Positions 10,513-18,918 of a DNA stretch of 64,000 nt are shown in pieces. Origin of the DNA: Paenisporosarcina sp. FSL H8-0542 (GTDB lineage: Bacteria > Bacillota > Bacilli > Bacillales_A > Planococcaceae); the NCBI RefSeq assembly GCF_038632915.1, contig NZ_CP152050.1:2945001-3009000 (forward strand), written 5' to 3'. Numbering within the stretch: position 1 is the stretch's first letter; every line of letters begins with the position of its first letter. The notes beneath the pieces are model-generated. The model was not told the DNA's origin, did no database searches, and worked only from the letters and a program-made list of their open reading frames with translations. Position numbers and translations under genes: made by a program.

Positions 10513-10548
10513 CTTGTTGTCCTCCTCTATACGTTCACACTGTTTAAA

Positions 10549-11742
10549 TTAAGCTTTAGGCACTTCAATCATGATGGCATCGCCTTGACCGCCACCAGAA
10601 CAGATAGCTGCGATTCCGATTCCGCCACCGCGGCGTTTCAACTCGTAAGCCAAAGTTAAGATAATACGAGCTCCACTCGCTCCGATTGGGTGTCCAAGTG
10701 CTACTGCTCCACCATTTACATTGACTTTCGTTTCATCCAGGTTCGCGATTTGTGCAGATGCCAAAGCTACTGCTGCAAATGCTTCGTTGATTTCGAACAA
10801 GTCGATGTCTTCTAATGTTTTGCCTGTTTTTTCTAAGATTGCATTGATAACAAGACCCGGTGTTTGTGGGAAGTTTTCTGGCTCAATTGCAACTTCCGCG
10901 TGACCGATGACATAAGCAAGAGGTGTCTTGCCTTCTGCCTTCGCTTTATCTTCGCTCATCAACACAAGTGCCGCAGCTCCATCATTTACACCAGGTGCGT
11001 TACCTGCTGTGATGCTACCCTCTTTGCCAAATACCGGTCTTAATTTTGATAAAGATTCGACTGATGTATCACGACGGGGTGCTTCGTCTTGTTCAATTTT
11101 CAATGTGTCACCTTTACGTTGTGGAACTTCCACTGGCGTAATTTCTTCAGCGAAGGTTCCGTTGTCGATTGCTTTCAACGCTAAATCATGACTGCGGAAT
11201 GACCATGCATCTTGCGCTTCGCGAGACAACGCGAATTGCTCAGCTGTTGTATTGCCGTAGGTGCCCATGTGTACACGTTTCGGGTTGAATGAACATGAAA
11301 GTCCGTCATAAATCATGCCGTCTATCATTTGTGCATCGCCCATGCGTAACCCGAATCGACCTTTAGGCAAATAATACGGAGCGTTTGACATGGATTCCAT
11401 GCCGCCTGCAACGATTGTTTCTTCTTCACCTAAACGGATTAATTGATCTGCTAACGTTACTGCGCGCATACCTGATGCACACACTTTGTTGATTGTTTCT
11501 GTTTTAACGCTCCAAGGAAGGCCTGCTTTTGTAGCTGCCTGACGAGAAGGAATTTGCCCTTGCCCAGCTTGCAAAACCGTACCCATGATGACTTCATCCA
11601 CTGATTCTGGTGCAACGCCTGCACGGTTCAATGCTTCTTTGATGGCTACTCCACCTAAATCGCTTGCAGTAAGTGAAGAGAGTGCACCTCCCATTTTCCC
11701 GAATGCTGTACGTGCGCCATCTAAAATAACTGTTTTTGTCAT
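10549..11742 (-). CDS. thl: Acetyl-CoA C-acetyltransferase (thiolase)
   Basis: Thiolase II: cleaves or condenses acetoacetyl-CoA. Catalytic residues are visible: nucleophilic Cys in NKVCASGMRAV, His in GGAVALGHPIGASGAR and the second Cys in AAICSGGGQGD near the end. The frame is open 165 bases further upstream, but the ATG at 11740-11742 gives the proper MTKTVILDGARTAFGK start behind TCAAAGGAGGCAACA; the upstream part is a translation of the 21-bp array. Resulting length is 397 residues, as for the family. First gene of the thl-hbd-acd-acd-tetR-icmF run. Confidence 0.96.
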   Translation of the reverse strand: MTKTVILDGARTAFGKMGGALSSLTASDLGGVAIKEALNRAGVAPESVDEVIMGTVLQAGQGQIPSRQAATKAGLPWSVKTETINKVCASGMRAVTLADQLIRLGEEETIVAGGMESMSNAPYYLPKGRFGLRMGDAQMIDGMIYDGLSCSFNPKRVHMGTYGNTTAEQFALSREAQDAWSFRSHDLALKAIDNGTFAEEITPVEVPQRKGDTLKIEQDEAPRRDTSVESLSKLRPVFGKEGSITAGNAPGVNDGAAALVLMSEDKAKAEGKTPLAYVIGHAEVAIEPENFPQTPGLVINAILEKTGKTLEDIDLFEINEAFAAVALASAQIANLDETKVNVNGGAVALGHPIGASGARIILTLAYELKRRGGGIGIAAICSGGGQGDAIMIEVPKA

Positions 11743-11838
11743 GATTGTTGCCTCCTTTGAATGTATACGCTTACAGTTTTGTTTTTTTAAAGAATTGCGA
11801 CAATTTATTATGTGGATCTGTTGGTTATTTTTGGTTTC

Positions 11839-11964
11839 GTCCACTCGTGATGAGTTTCTGTCCATTCGGTGAGTGTTTTCGTCCACTCGTGATGATTTTT
11901 TGATCACTCACGGAGTGTTTATGACCGTTCGCGATCGGTTTCTATCCATTCGGCTTTTTCTGGT
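11839..11964. repeat. Six-unit tandem array, exact 21-bp period
   Basis: GTCCACTCG-like nonamers start at 11839, 11860, 11881, 11902, 11923 and 11944, every 21 bases. The cores vary (GTCCACTCG, GTCCATTCG, GATCACTCA, GACCGTTCG, ATCCATTCG) but spacing does not. The tract lies between thl and fadF. It is open in one frame upstream of thl, giving seven-residue repeats such as DENTHR/SRVDETK, but carries no start signal. Confidence 0.85.
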
Positions 11965-11972
11965 ATTGTCGC

Positions 11973-12069
11973 AGTAACCATTTGCTCCTGCGGTTACTCG
12001 TCGCAGAAACTATTTGCTCCTGCGGTTACTCGTCGCAGAAACTATTTGCTCCTGCGGTTACTCGTCGCA
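11973..12069. repeat. Three copies of a 32-bp direct repeat
   Basis: TTTGCTCCTGCGGTTACTCG recurs with CTCCTG at 11985, 12017 and 12049, a 32-base step, nearly identical each time. Copies are contiguous without unique spacers, so this is not CRISPR. The core TTGCTCCTGCGGTTACTCGT also appears inside the hairpin repeat near 40.87 kb, linking the two repeat types. Confidence 0.8.
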
Positions 12070-12131
12070 AATAAAAAACTCTTCGAGTTTTTTATTGACT
12101 GAACGCTCGCTCGACTTTACTTCAAACGAAA

Positions 12132-12151
12132 AGGGAGTGCTACGACTCCCT
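12132..12151 (-). terminator. Probable terminator after fadF
   Basis: AGGGAGT-GCTACG-ACTCCCT stem about 50 bases past the fadF stop; TTTTCGTTT follows on the minus strand. It suggests fadF is at least partly separated from thl, which then needs its own promoter or read-through across the repeat tract. Confidence 0.6.
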
Positions 12152-12196
12152 CTTTGATTTGATTTTATTGTATCGAATATTTACTAATTTATCAAT

Positions 12197-14344
12197 CTAT
12201 TGAAGGATTGGTTCTTCTTCTTCCACTTCTACTGGAGGCATGTAGTCTCCGAGTACAGAACGTTCTAGTAATTCTGCGATGTCGTATGTGCCTACTGTTT
12301 CTTCTACTTCTTTAGCTTTCGTTCCATCGGATAGCATTGTTAAGCAGTAAGGACATCCGGATGAAATCATGGTTGGGTTGACGGCAAGTGCTTGCTCTGT
12401 ACGTGCTACGTTCACACGGTTCCCTACATGTTCTTCCATCCACATCATGCCGCCTCCAGCTCCACAGCACATGCCTGTTTCGCGGTTACGTTCCATTTCC
12501 ACAAGTTTGACGCCTGGGATTGCTCGCAGGATTTCACGTGGTGGATCGTATACGTCGTTGTAACGTCCTAAGTAACATGAATCATGGAACGTGATGGTTT
12601 CATTGATTGTATGCTGCGGTTTCAAGCGACCTTGTTGTACAAGGTCAAACAGCATTTCGGTATGGTGAAGGACTTCTCCATTCCATCCGAAGTCTGGGTA
12701 TTCGTTTTTAAAGATATTGTATGCATGCGGATCGATTGTGACAATCTTCGTTACGCCTGCTTTTTCGAACTCGGAAATATTTGATCCGGCAAGTTCCTGG
12801 AATAGGAATTCATTTCCTAAACGACGTGGTGTATCGCCAGAGTTCTTTTCTTTGTTTCCTAGAATAGCGAATTTCACGCCTGCTTCGTTCATTAAACGAG
12901 CGAAGGCCAAGGCGATTTTTTGTGAACGGTTGTCAAATGAACCCATCGAGCCCACCCAGAACAAGTATTCAAATTCTTCACCAGCTTTAGAAACTTCTTT
13001 CACTGTTGGAATGTGCACGTCTGGACGTGCGTCACGCCAGTTTTCTTTTTCTTTACGGTTAAGCCCCCAAGGATTTCCTTGGCGTTCGATGTTTGTCATC
13101 GCACGTTGAGCATCTCCGTCCATACGTCCTTCTGTCATGACTAAGTAACGGCGAAGGTCGATGATGTGGGATACGTGTTCGATCATTACTGGACATTGGT
13201 CTTCACAGTTACGACAAGTAGTACACGCCCAAAGCTCTTCTTCTGTAATAACGTCCCCGATTAATGCTGGGTTATAAATATCTTCGATGACTGCTCCATC
13301 CACACGAGCTGCCACTGCCAATTGATTTCCTTGCGTATTGGCGAAGGCCATTGCAGGAACCCATGGTTTTTGTTGCGTCAATACAGCACCTGTATTTGTT
13401 AAATGGTTACGTAGTTTTGTAATTAAGTCCATCGGTGACAGCATTTTGCCTGTTCCTGTAGCTGGACACATATTCGTACAACGTCCACATTCTACACAAG
13501 CATATAAGTCGATCAATTGCTTTTGTGATAAATCTTGAATTTTACCAACACCGAATGACGCTTCTTCTTCCGATTCTTCATCTTCAGCTTCTTCAAAATT
13601 AATTGGACGAAGTTTTCCGACGTTATCCGTACGGTTGAAGTACGTATTTGCAGGTCCTGTAATCAAGTGGAAATGCTTCGATTGAGGCACGTACACTAAG
13701 AATGTAAGCAGGAATAGCAAATGAACCCACCACATGATATAGAAAATCGTAATGGCTGCTGTTTCAGGCAGGAATCCAAAAATCGTTGCGATAGAAGATG
13801 CAACTGGCTCCGCCCATGTCGCTGCGTGATCATGCCAGATCATTCCCATGCCGTTTCCGACTAATACGGAAACCATCAAACCGCCGATGAATATAAGAAC
13901 TAGTCCTGATTTCCATCCACGTTTCAAACGCACCAATTTTTCTATGTAGCGACGGTAGAATGCCCACACGACCGCAACAAGAATCATCAGTGTGACGACT
14001 TCCTGGAAGAATGTGAATGCAGGATACAATGGCCCTAAAGGTAAATGTGACCCAGGCTTCAAGCCTTTCCAGATGAAATCGATTGCCCCAAATTGTACAA
14101 GAAGAAATCCGTAGAAGAACATCACATGGATGATTCCGCTTTTCTTATCCTTCAATAATTTCTTTTGACCAAATACATTGACCATAATTTTTCGCATACG
14201 CTCTTTGAAGTTATCTTCAAACTCCTCTTTCTTGCCGAGTTTGATGTATTCATAGCGTGTCTTCAGCAAATAAGTAAAAAGACCAACTGCGTAAGCGGTT
14301 ACAACTAAGAATAAAAACCAGTTTGCAATTAATAACGGGTTCAT
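12197..14344 (-). CDS. fadF: Fe-S oxidoreductase linked to fatty acid oxidation
   Basis: 715-residue membrane-bound protein of the heterodisulfide-reductase/GlcF-like type, thought to pass electrons from acyl-CoA oxidation (ETF) to the quinone pool. Residues ~1-230 contain about five or six membrane helices (nitrate-reductase gamma-like). Two [4Fe-4S] motifs follow: CVECGRCTNMCPATG near 290 and CTTCRNCEDQCPV near 380. Two cysteine-rich CCG domains are at the C-terminus (DSCYLGRYNDVYDPPRE ... CCGAGGGMMW, then SGCPYCLTML). Homologous to B. subtilis FadF (YwjF), which also neighbours acdA and rpoE. Ribosome site AGGGAAGGGGAGAG before the ATG. Confidence 0.93.
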   Translation of the reverse strand: MNPLLIANWFLFLVVTAYAVGLFTYLLKTRYEYIKLGKKEEFEDNFKERMRKIMVNVFGQKKLLKDKKSGIIHVMFFYGFLLVQFGAIDFIWKGLKPGSHLPLGPLYPAFTFFQEVVTLMILVAVVWAFYRRYIEKLVRLKRGWKSGLVLIFIGGLMVSVLVGNGMGMIWHDHAATWAEPVASSIATIFGFLPETAAITIFYIMWWVHLLFLLTFLVYVPQSKHFHLITGPANTYFNRTDNVGKLRPINFEEAEDEESEEEASFGVGKIQDLSQKQLIDLYACVECGRCTNMCPATGTGKMLSPMDLITKLRNHLTNTGAVLTQQKPWVPAMAFANTQGNQLAVAARVDGAVIEDIYNPALIGDVITEEELWACTTCRNCEDQCPVMIEHVSHIIDLRRYLVMTEGRMDGDAQRAMTNIERQGNPWGLNRKEKENWRDARPDVHIPTVKEVSKAGEEFEYLFWVGSMGSFDNRSQKIALAFARLMNEAGVKFAILGNKEKNSGDTPRRLGNEFLFQELAGSNISEFEKAGVTKIVTIDPHAYNIFKNEYPDFGWNGEVLHHTEMLFDLVQQGRLKPQHTINETITFHDSCYLGRYNDVYDPPREILRAIPGVKLVEMERNRETGMCCGAGGGMMWMEEHVGNRVNVARTEQALAVNPTMISSGCPYCLTMLSDGTKAKEVEETVGTYDIAELLERSVLGDYMPPVEVEEEEPILQ

Positions 14345-14435
14345 CGCTCTCTCCCCTTCCCTTTGTTAAACAATAGTTAATCTTTCTAATGACATAGTTT
14401 AGTAGATTGATGGATTATTGTCGATGTTAAGTTAT

Positions 14436-14464
14436 AGTTTAAAACTGAATGAGCATTCAGTCAA
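14436..14464 (-). promoter_or_regulatory. fadF promoter
   Basis: On the minus strand TTGACT (14459-14464) and TAAACT (14436-14441) are separated by exactly 17 bases, a good sigma-A promoter about 90 bases upstream of the fadF start. The FadR-like operator fills the spacer. Confidence 0.7.
14446..14463. promoter_or_regulatory. FadR-like operator in fadF promoter
   Basis: TGAATGAGCATTCAGTCA is an imperfect inverted repeat close to the Bacillus FadR consensus (TGAATGA-N4-TCATTCA type). It covers the promoter spacer and part of the -35 box, where a bound TetR-family repressor would block RNA polymerase. The likely ligand-responsive regulator is the TetR gene at 6440-7084. No second copy was seen upstream of thl. 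Confidence 0.7.
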
Positions 14465-14595
14465 TAGGAAATATTAGAAGTTTTCAGTGAAATGAATATC
14501 CTCCAAATCTAAAAATGAGGTGTCACCATTCATTAGCAGAACATACTAAGTAGCTATATCTTAGCTTCCTTTTACTAAAAACTGGAAAGAAAAAA

Positions 14596-14620
14596 ATCCT
14601 TCAGCTGTGTCTGAAGGATT
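14596..14620 (-). terminator. Terminator of the cobalamin operon
   Basis: ATCCTTCAG-loop-CTGAAGGAT with a run of T on the minus strand (complement of 14589-14596). It overlaps the cblS stop codon and closes the operon that starts at the riboswitch near 25.2 kb. Confidence 0.85.
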
Positions 14621-15299
14621 AATGATTTATCGTTAATTCTCTCAATTCATTACCAAAATGAATTGATGCTCGCTCGATTGATTCTTTTTTGACACCAACT
14701 AAAACGACAGTACAAGGTCCAGCTGACTTTTCGACATCCACATCCGAATGAACAAATAGTTTATCATTTGCAAACAGAATCCTGACCTCTTCCTGAATCC
14801 CTTTTGATCCGACTGGCCAGATAGACGTCACAAAACCACCATCTATTGCTAACTTCACTTTTTTCAAGTCAGCTATGACTTTAGAATTCTCAAGTACTTC
14901 ATTACCCACAAAGGGTTGGCCATAAATAAACCAAGTAACATCACTCTTAAAAACTTCTCTGCAATGACCAATCATTGTAACTGACATAGCGGATTGTAAA
15001 AGGTCCATATTAGTTTCACTACTGCCTGTTACTAAAATACGCTCTAAATCTAAGTCTTTCAGGATTCGATTAACACCTTGAACATAACCTTGCCATGCAG
15101 CTTCACCTGAAAAGTTGTGGATAATTACAGATTCCACTTGGGCATTTGCAGCCCACTGTTCGAGTAATGCTACACGAGCTGCAAAATAACTGACGACATC
15201 ATTTGGTGCAAATACAAGATCGGCTTGTTTTTCACCTATACCTCCAGAGTTATCAGTTGTAACGACAAATCCGTTAGCCAATTTCAGCGCATTTCTCAT
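14619..15299 (-). CDS. cblS: Alpha-ribazole kinase, CblS-type
   Basis: In Listeria/Geobacillus, CblS phosphorylates alpha-ribazole so it can serve as the lower-ligand precursor of B12 when no DMB phosphoribosyltransferase (CobT) is present. The protein shows AIR-synthase/ThiL-like features: TTDNSGGIGEK at the N-terminus, a TGSSETNMD motif, and SAGPCTVVLVGVKK near the end. At 226 residues it is compact. Start ATG overlaps the cblT stop (ATGA), so transporter and kinase are coupled. Pairing with cblT and absence of cobT from the operon support the call; I cannot verify identity by alignment. Confidence 0.7.
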   Translation of the reverse strand: MRNALKLANGFVVTTDNSGGIGEKQADLVFAPNDVVSYFAARVALLEQWAANAQVESVIIHNFSGEAAWQGYVQGVNRILKDLDLERILVTGSSETNMDLLQSAMSVTMIGHCREVFKSDVTWFIYGQPFVGNEVLENSKVIADLKKVKLAIDGGFVTSIWPVGSKGIQEEVRILFANDKLFVHSDVDVEKSAGPCTVVLVGVKKESIERASIHFGNELRELTINH

Positions 15300-15775
15300 T
15301 TAACAACGACTCTCTGAAATAGTCGCTTCATTACTGGTTCTAATAAAAATGCAATGACTGCATTTAAACATGAAGCAAGTAATAATGATGGCACAGCTCC
15401 ATAGAAAAAAGCAGGACTAATCAAAAAGTAAAATGGTAGCGGAGCAATTACGCTATTAGCTAAAATGAAAAAAAGCCATTTCCATCTAATCCATCCTTTT
15501 TGATGAAGTACTGCAAAAATCCACAGTATCCCAAACATTTCTACTGCAATTAATGCATGAAATGGTCCTAATGGCATTCCTATTGATAAAGCAGACACTA
15601 AATGACCGACCGATGCCGCTATTCCTGAAAATACAGGTGGTAAAATTGCAATGGAAACTAACGCAGGCACTGCGTCTAAAGCTGCCGAACCGATTCCCAC
15701 AGGTAATTTGACGAGCGCACCAATCGCACATAAAGTTGCAACCATAGCGGTTACTGTTATTAAACGAACATTCAT
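15296..15775 (-). CDS. cblT: Alpha-ribazole ECF transporter S component
   Basis: A 159-residue, very hydrophobic protein with about five or six membrane helices (ITVTAMVATLCAIGALVKLP; GIAASVGHLVSALSIGMPLG). The N-terminal helix followed by LPVGIG...DAVPAL resembles substrate-binding S components of energy-coupling-factor transporters. Linked to cblS inside a cobalamin operon it is best read as CblT, the alpha-ribazole transporter. The general ECF ATPase/T subunits are not in the window. Confidence 0.72.
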   Translation of the reverse strand: MNVRLITVTAMVATLCAIGALVKLPVGIGSAALDAVPALVSIAILPPVFSGIAASVGHLVSALSIGMPLGPFHALIAVEMFGILWIFAVLHQKGWIRWKWLFFILANSVIAPLPFYFLISPAFFYGAVPSLLLASCLNAVIAFLLEPVMKRLFQRVVVK

Positions 15776-15778
15776 CGA

Positions 15779-16369
15779 TTATTCCTCCACTTTTTTCGCT
15801 CGTCCACCATTTCTAAAAACTTTTGCAGAACGCACGTATTCGTTGTCTGGTACGTTGACCCGCGAGTTGGCTACTCGTGAAGCAGCAAACAAATAGTCTG
15901 ACAAGCGATTCAAATAACGTTGCACTACAGTAGGTATGTCTTCTTCTACTTTCATCAAGGTCACCATTTGTCTTTCAGCACGACGTGTTACAGTTCTCGC
16001 GATATGCAGAGTTGCGGCAGCTGGTGATCCTCCTGGTAAAATAAATCGTTCGAGCATTGGCGGTTCTTCCATTAGTTCATCAATTCGTTTCTCTAATACT
16101 TCTACTGGCTCTTCTGTCATTTTATATGTCCGATTTGGCTTGACGTTTGCTAAATCTCCGCCACAATCGAATAATTCATTTTGAATTGCTTCTAAGTCTG
16201 TAAGCAAGTCCGTGAAAATGGTTGGATCTAGTTCTGTCATTGCTTTGCCAATAAACGAATTCACTTCATCAATTGTTCCATAAGTTTCAACTCGTGGATC
16301 ATCTTTATCTGCGCGTGCCCCAATTAAACTTGTTTGTCCTTTGTCTCCAGTTCGTGTATATATTCTCAA
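15779..16369 (-). CDS. pduO: Corrinoid adenosyltransferase, PduO type
   Basis: Transfers adenosyl from ATP to cob(I)alamin/cobinamide, giving the form that both nucleotide-loop assembly and IcmF need. The N-terminal IYTRTGDKGQTSLIG ATP-binding motif and the C-terminal RYLNRLSDYLFAASRVAN helix are diagnostic for the PduO/MMAB trimeric family; 196 residues is normal. Start is TTG preceded by AGGGGGACAATCAAG. Only 3 bases separate it from cblT. Confidence 0.95.
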   Translation of the reverse strand: MRIYTRTGDKGQTSLIGARADKDDPRVETYGTIDEVNSFIGKAMTELDPTIFTDLLTDLEAIQNELFDCGGDLANVKPNRTYKMTEEPVEVLEKRIDELMEEPPMLERFILPGGSPAAATLHIARTVTRRAERQMVTLMKVEEDIPTVVQRYLNRLSDYLFAASRVANSRVNVPDNEYVRSAKVFRNGGRAKKVEE

Positions 16370-16401
16370 CTTGATTGTCCCCCTTGAAGTGATTTGAAGT
16401 G

Positions 16402-16800
16402 CTATTTTAATGATTCAGTTAAGCCATACCAAATACGTGTAACGTTTGTTGCTTCTTTGAAAATCTGTTGGCATAACCTGCCAAATCGATCTCGAAGTTC
16501 ACGTGTTTCGGCTTCGATTGGTACTATTCCACGTCCGTTTTCTGTCACAATCAATATGACATCACTTTGTGCGCGATATGTATTTAATGTTTTCATGAAA
16601 TCTTGAATGACCCGTTCTTCTGGACTGTTTATATGATGCTCAACAAAAGCTTCCACCCCAGCAAGAACGATTGTCTGAGCGTTCGCTTTTGGCAAGTCCT
16701 TATTATCTGCACATTCAATCCATTGCACTTCTTGTTCAACTACTAGTTGTCTGACATACGCTCGCTTGCCGTTATTCGCTCCACCGATATAGACTTGCAT
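16402..16800 (-). CDS. Short CobU-like protein
   Basis: 132 residues with the outline of CobU (adenosylcobinamide kinase/guanylyltransferase, usually ~180 aa). The N-terminus has a P-loop-like GGANNGKRAY and the C-terminal part keeps VTENGRGIVP and RELRDRFGRLCQQ, matching the CobU NEVGMGIVP...FRDLAGRVNQ region. The middle, including the guanylylated His region, is shortened. A complete-length CobU-type gene lies upstream (18919-19485) but is diverged in exactly this C-terminal motif. Good ribosome site GAGGAGGAAAGAAG; overlaps the phosphatase gene by 58 bases. Enzymatic role uncertain. Confidence 0.7.
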   Translation of the reverse strand: MQVYIGGANNGKRAYVRQLVVEQEVQWIECADNKDLPKANAQTIVLAGVEAFVEHHINSPEERVIQDFMKTLNTYRAQSDVILIVTENGRGIVPIEAETRELRDRFGRLCQQIFKEATNVTRIWYGLTESLK

Positions 16801-17348
16801 CTTCTTTCCTCCTCAAAGCTCTTACGACTGTCCCAGTGTAATGTCCATTTGTCCCCGTGTTTGACATCCCTTGACCAAAAATCACGCACATCTGGTGCAA
16901 ACTTATGGAGCACAATACGAATAGGTCCACCATGTGTTACTACAACTGGATGATTGCAAGGAATACTTTTTAGACCAATTAGAACGCGTGTAGCCATCTG
17001 GTGTAAAAACTCACCGTTTGGAGGGGATATTTCATCTGGATTAGACACCCACTTTTGATAGTTGGCATCTTCCTTTAAGTCCTCATAAGTCTTTAGCTCC
17101 CAGTCACCAAAGGACATCTCACGAAAAGCTGGTGAACTTTGGTAGGATGATTTAGGATAAAAAATGGAAGCTGTTTGATGGCACCGTATTAGGTCACTTC
17201 CGTAAATAATCTCCGGGGACAAAATCCCTTGAATATCTACATATGACAACTGGTTAATTGATTCGTCACTCCAACCGATGTAGCGTCTTTCAACATTCGC
17301 TAAGGTCGGCAGATGCCGTATTAAAGTAAGACGAAAATCAACAGCCAT
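16743..17348 (-). CDS. cobC: Histidine phosphatase, probable alpha-ribazole-5'-phosphate phosphatase
   Basis: Histidine phosphatase superfamily: the LIRHLPT motif at residues 9-15 carries the phospho-acceptor His, and VVTHGGPIR near 140 the second catalytic His. Within a nucleotide-loop operon the expected substrate is the 5'-phosphate of alpha-ribazole or of cobalamin. Overlaps the cobS stop by 28 bases and the short CobU-like gene by 58, showing tight packing. 201 residues. Function assigned by context. Confidence 0.82.
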   Translation of the reverse strand: MAVDFRLTLIRHLPTLANVERRYIGWSDESINQLSYVDIQGILSPEIIYGSDLIRCHQTASIFYPKSSYQSSPAFREMSFGDWELKTYEDLKEDANYQKWVSNPDEISPPNGEFLHQMATRVLIGLKSIPCNHPVVVTHGGPIRIVLHKFAPDVRDFWSRDVKHGDKWTLHWDSRKSFEEERRCKSISVERITASERMSDN

Positions 17349-18076
17349 AATATCACTTCCATCCCTTCAACGAAAGCACCTGAGACATCTCCCGTGACTC
17401 CTCCGAAATGTTTTTTCGTCCAAAGTTTATATGCATGTGCACAAATTAACAGAGCAACAAGTGTGGTGATGGCAAATAACATTTCCACACCGACAATAAC
17501 GATAAATCCAAGGCCTATAGCAATTGAAATGAATGTCGCTGTGAGTAACATTCTGTGGTCATAACGTTTTTTAAAGAAAGCTGCCAATCCTTTATCCTTT
17601 GCTTCAGGTGTAATGAGAAAGTAGTAAACCATTGTTGCTCTCGCTAAAAACGGGTTAACCACTAACCACTCCCACTTCATCCCGTTTTGCGTAATTATCT
17701 CTGCAAGCAAAACGATTTTTCCCACAATAAGGAATAGTAAAGCCATTGTGCCAAAAGCACCAATCCGTGGATCGTCTAATATTTCATGGCGTTTATCTTG
17801 GTTACGATAAGAAAAAAAGGCATCACTCGTATCAGCAAATCCATCCAGATGCAGTCCACCTGAAAGCACAATACCGATTAACACGATGGTAAATGCTAAA
17901 AAAAGAGGACTTACATCAAGATACAACCAAACAATTGAAGTGATCAGCCCGAATGCCCCCCCTATCCAGGGGAGAGTGGCAAACATCATCGTTACTGATT
18001 TCCGATTCATATTCAGTTCTTTATTAATTGGGATAATGGTAAAAAATTGTAGAGCAAGCAATACCCCGCGTATCAT
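17321..18076 (-). CDS. cobS: Adenosylcobinamide-GDP ribazoletransferase
   Basis: Membrane enzyme joining alpha-ribazole(-phosphate) to adenosylcobinamide-GDP, the last assembly step of cobalamin. The diagnostic [17 protein letters not shown] acidic motif is at about residues 60-76, followed by RIGAFG (as [11 protein letters not shown]); five to seven hydrophobic helices. The ATG at 18074-18076 overlaps the CobQ-like stop by four bases (ATGA); the open frame continues upstream but only as overlap with that gene. Confidence 0.94.
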   Translation of the reverse strand: MIRGVLLALQFFTIIPINKELNMNRKSVTMMFATLPWIGGAFGLITSIVWLYLDVSPLFLAFTIVLIGIVLSGGLHLDGFADTSDAFFSYRNQDKRHEILDDPRIGAFGTMALLFLIVGKIVLLAEIITQNGMKWEWLVVNPFLARATMVYYFLITPEAKDKGLAAFFKKRYDHRMLLTATFISIAIGLGFIVIVGVEMLFAITTLVALLICAHAYKLWTKKHFGGVTGDVSGAFVEGMEVILWLLIFVLL

Positions 18077-18906
18077 GGTAGCTTCACCATATTCTTTATT
18101 TTTTCCCAATCTAAATGGGATGCAACATGAAGAGCCCATTCATCATATTTATCTTCACCAGACTTGTTTGAAATTGAATCATGTTGAGTAATATAAGAAT
18201 CTTCCTCTTCAATTTCGTGGTTATCCATAAATGGAATAACGCCGAGAACTGGAATTCCTGTGTAGGACTCAATAAATGATACGCCCTCCTGAAACAATTC
18301 CTTATCTCCACGAAACTTATTAATAATGATCCCCTTTACTCGATCCCGATGATTTGAAGACAATAATTCCAGAGTCCCAACGATTGTTGCAAAAACTCCA
18401 CCACGTTCAATATCAGCAACAAGCAATACTGGCACATCCGCTAAATCAGCAATTTTCATATTGACAAGTTCTCGGTCAGTTAAGTTTACTTCTACTGGAC
18501 TTCCAGCTCCTTCTAACACAACTACATCATAGTGCTCACTCACAAACGAAAGCGATTGTTTGATAACTGTCAAACCATGATCATAAAAAGATTCACGATA
18601 CGCTACCCCGGACATTTCCTCCACTTTTTCACCTAACAACCATACTTCAGAAGACATATGTCCAGAGGGCTTTAATAAAATAGGGTTCATTTGTGGAAGA
18701 GGTTGAACTTTCGCCGCTTCTGCCTGTGCAAATTGAGCGGTACTGATTTCTAATCCATTACCTATTTTTGTAGAAAAGGTCGACATATTTTGAGATTTAA
18801 ATGGTGCTACATGAAAACCCTCATTTGCAAATAACCGGCAAAGTGCTGTACAGATCATGCTCTTTCCGACGTTAGAAGCTGTCCCTTGTATCATAATACC
18901 GTGCAT
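18073..18906 (-). CDS. CobQ-like protein lacking the amidotransferase domain
   Basis: Residues 1-235 are the ATP-dependent synthetase half of cobyric acid synthase: [10 protein letters not shown]-loop, [37 protein letters not shown] and INKFRGD. Normal CobQ/CbiP is ~500 residues with a C-terminal class I glutamine amidotransferase; here the chain jumps from [16 protein letters not shown] through a short linker to [18 protein letters not shown], which resembles the extreme C-terminal tail of full CobQ. It looks like an in-frame internal loss, not a frameshift. Good ribosome site AAGGGGGAATACAT. It may use ammonia, act on partly amidated corrinoids, or have another role. Confidence 0.8.
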   Translation of the reverse strand: MHGIMIQGTASNVGKSMICTALCRLFANEGFHVAPFKSQNMSTFSTKIGNGLEISTAQFAQAEAAKVQPLPQMNPILLKPSGHMSSEVWLLGEKVEEMSGVAYRESFYDHGLTVIKQSLSFVSEHYDVVVLEGAGSPVEVNLTDRELVNMKIADLADVPVLLVADIERGGVFATIVGTLELLSSNHRDRVKGIIINKFRGDKELFQEGVSFIESYTGIPVLGVIPFMDNHEIEEEDSYITQHDSISNKSGEDKYDEWALHVASHLDWEKIKNMVKLP

Positions 18907-18918
18907 ATGTATTCCCCC

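Noticed and set aside
11743-11907. N-terminal extension of the thiolase
   Set aside because: The extra codons are a translation of the 21-bp array and the first T-rich spacer; the standard thiolase start with a strong ribosome site is at 11742.
11973-12069. Possible CRISPR array
   Set aside because: Repeats are contiguous with no unique spacers and no cas genes exist in the window.
18111-18311. Overlapping frame that might show a frameshift in the CobQ-like gene
   Set aside because: Its translation shows no amidotransferase motifs (no catalytic Cys or His-Glu pattern), so the missing domain is not restored by a frame change.
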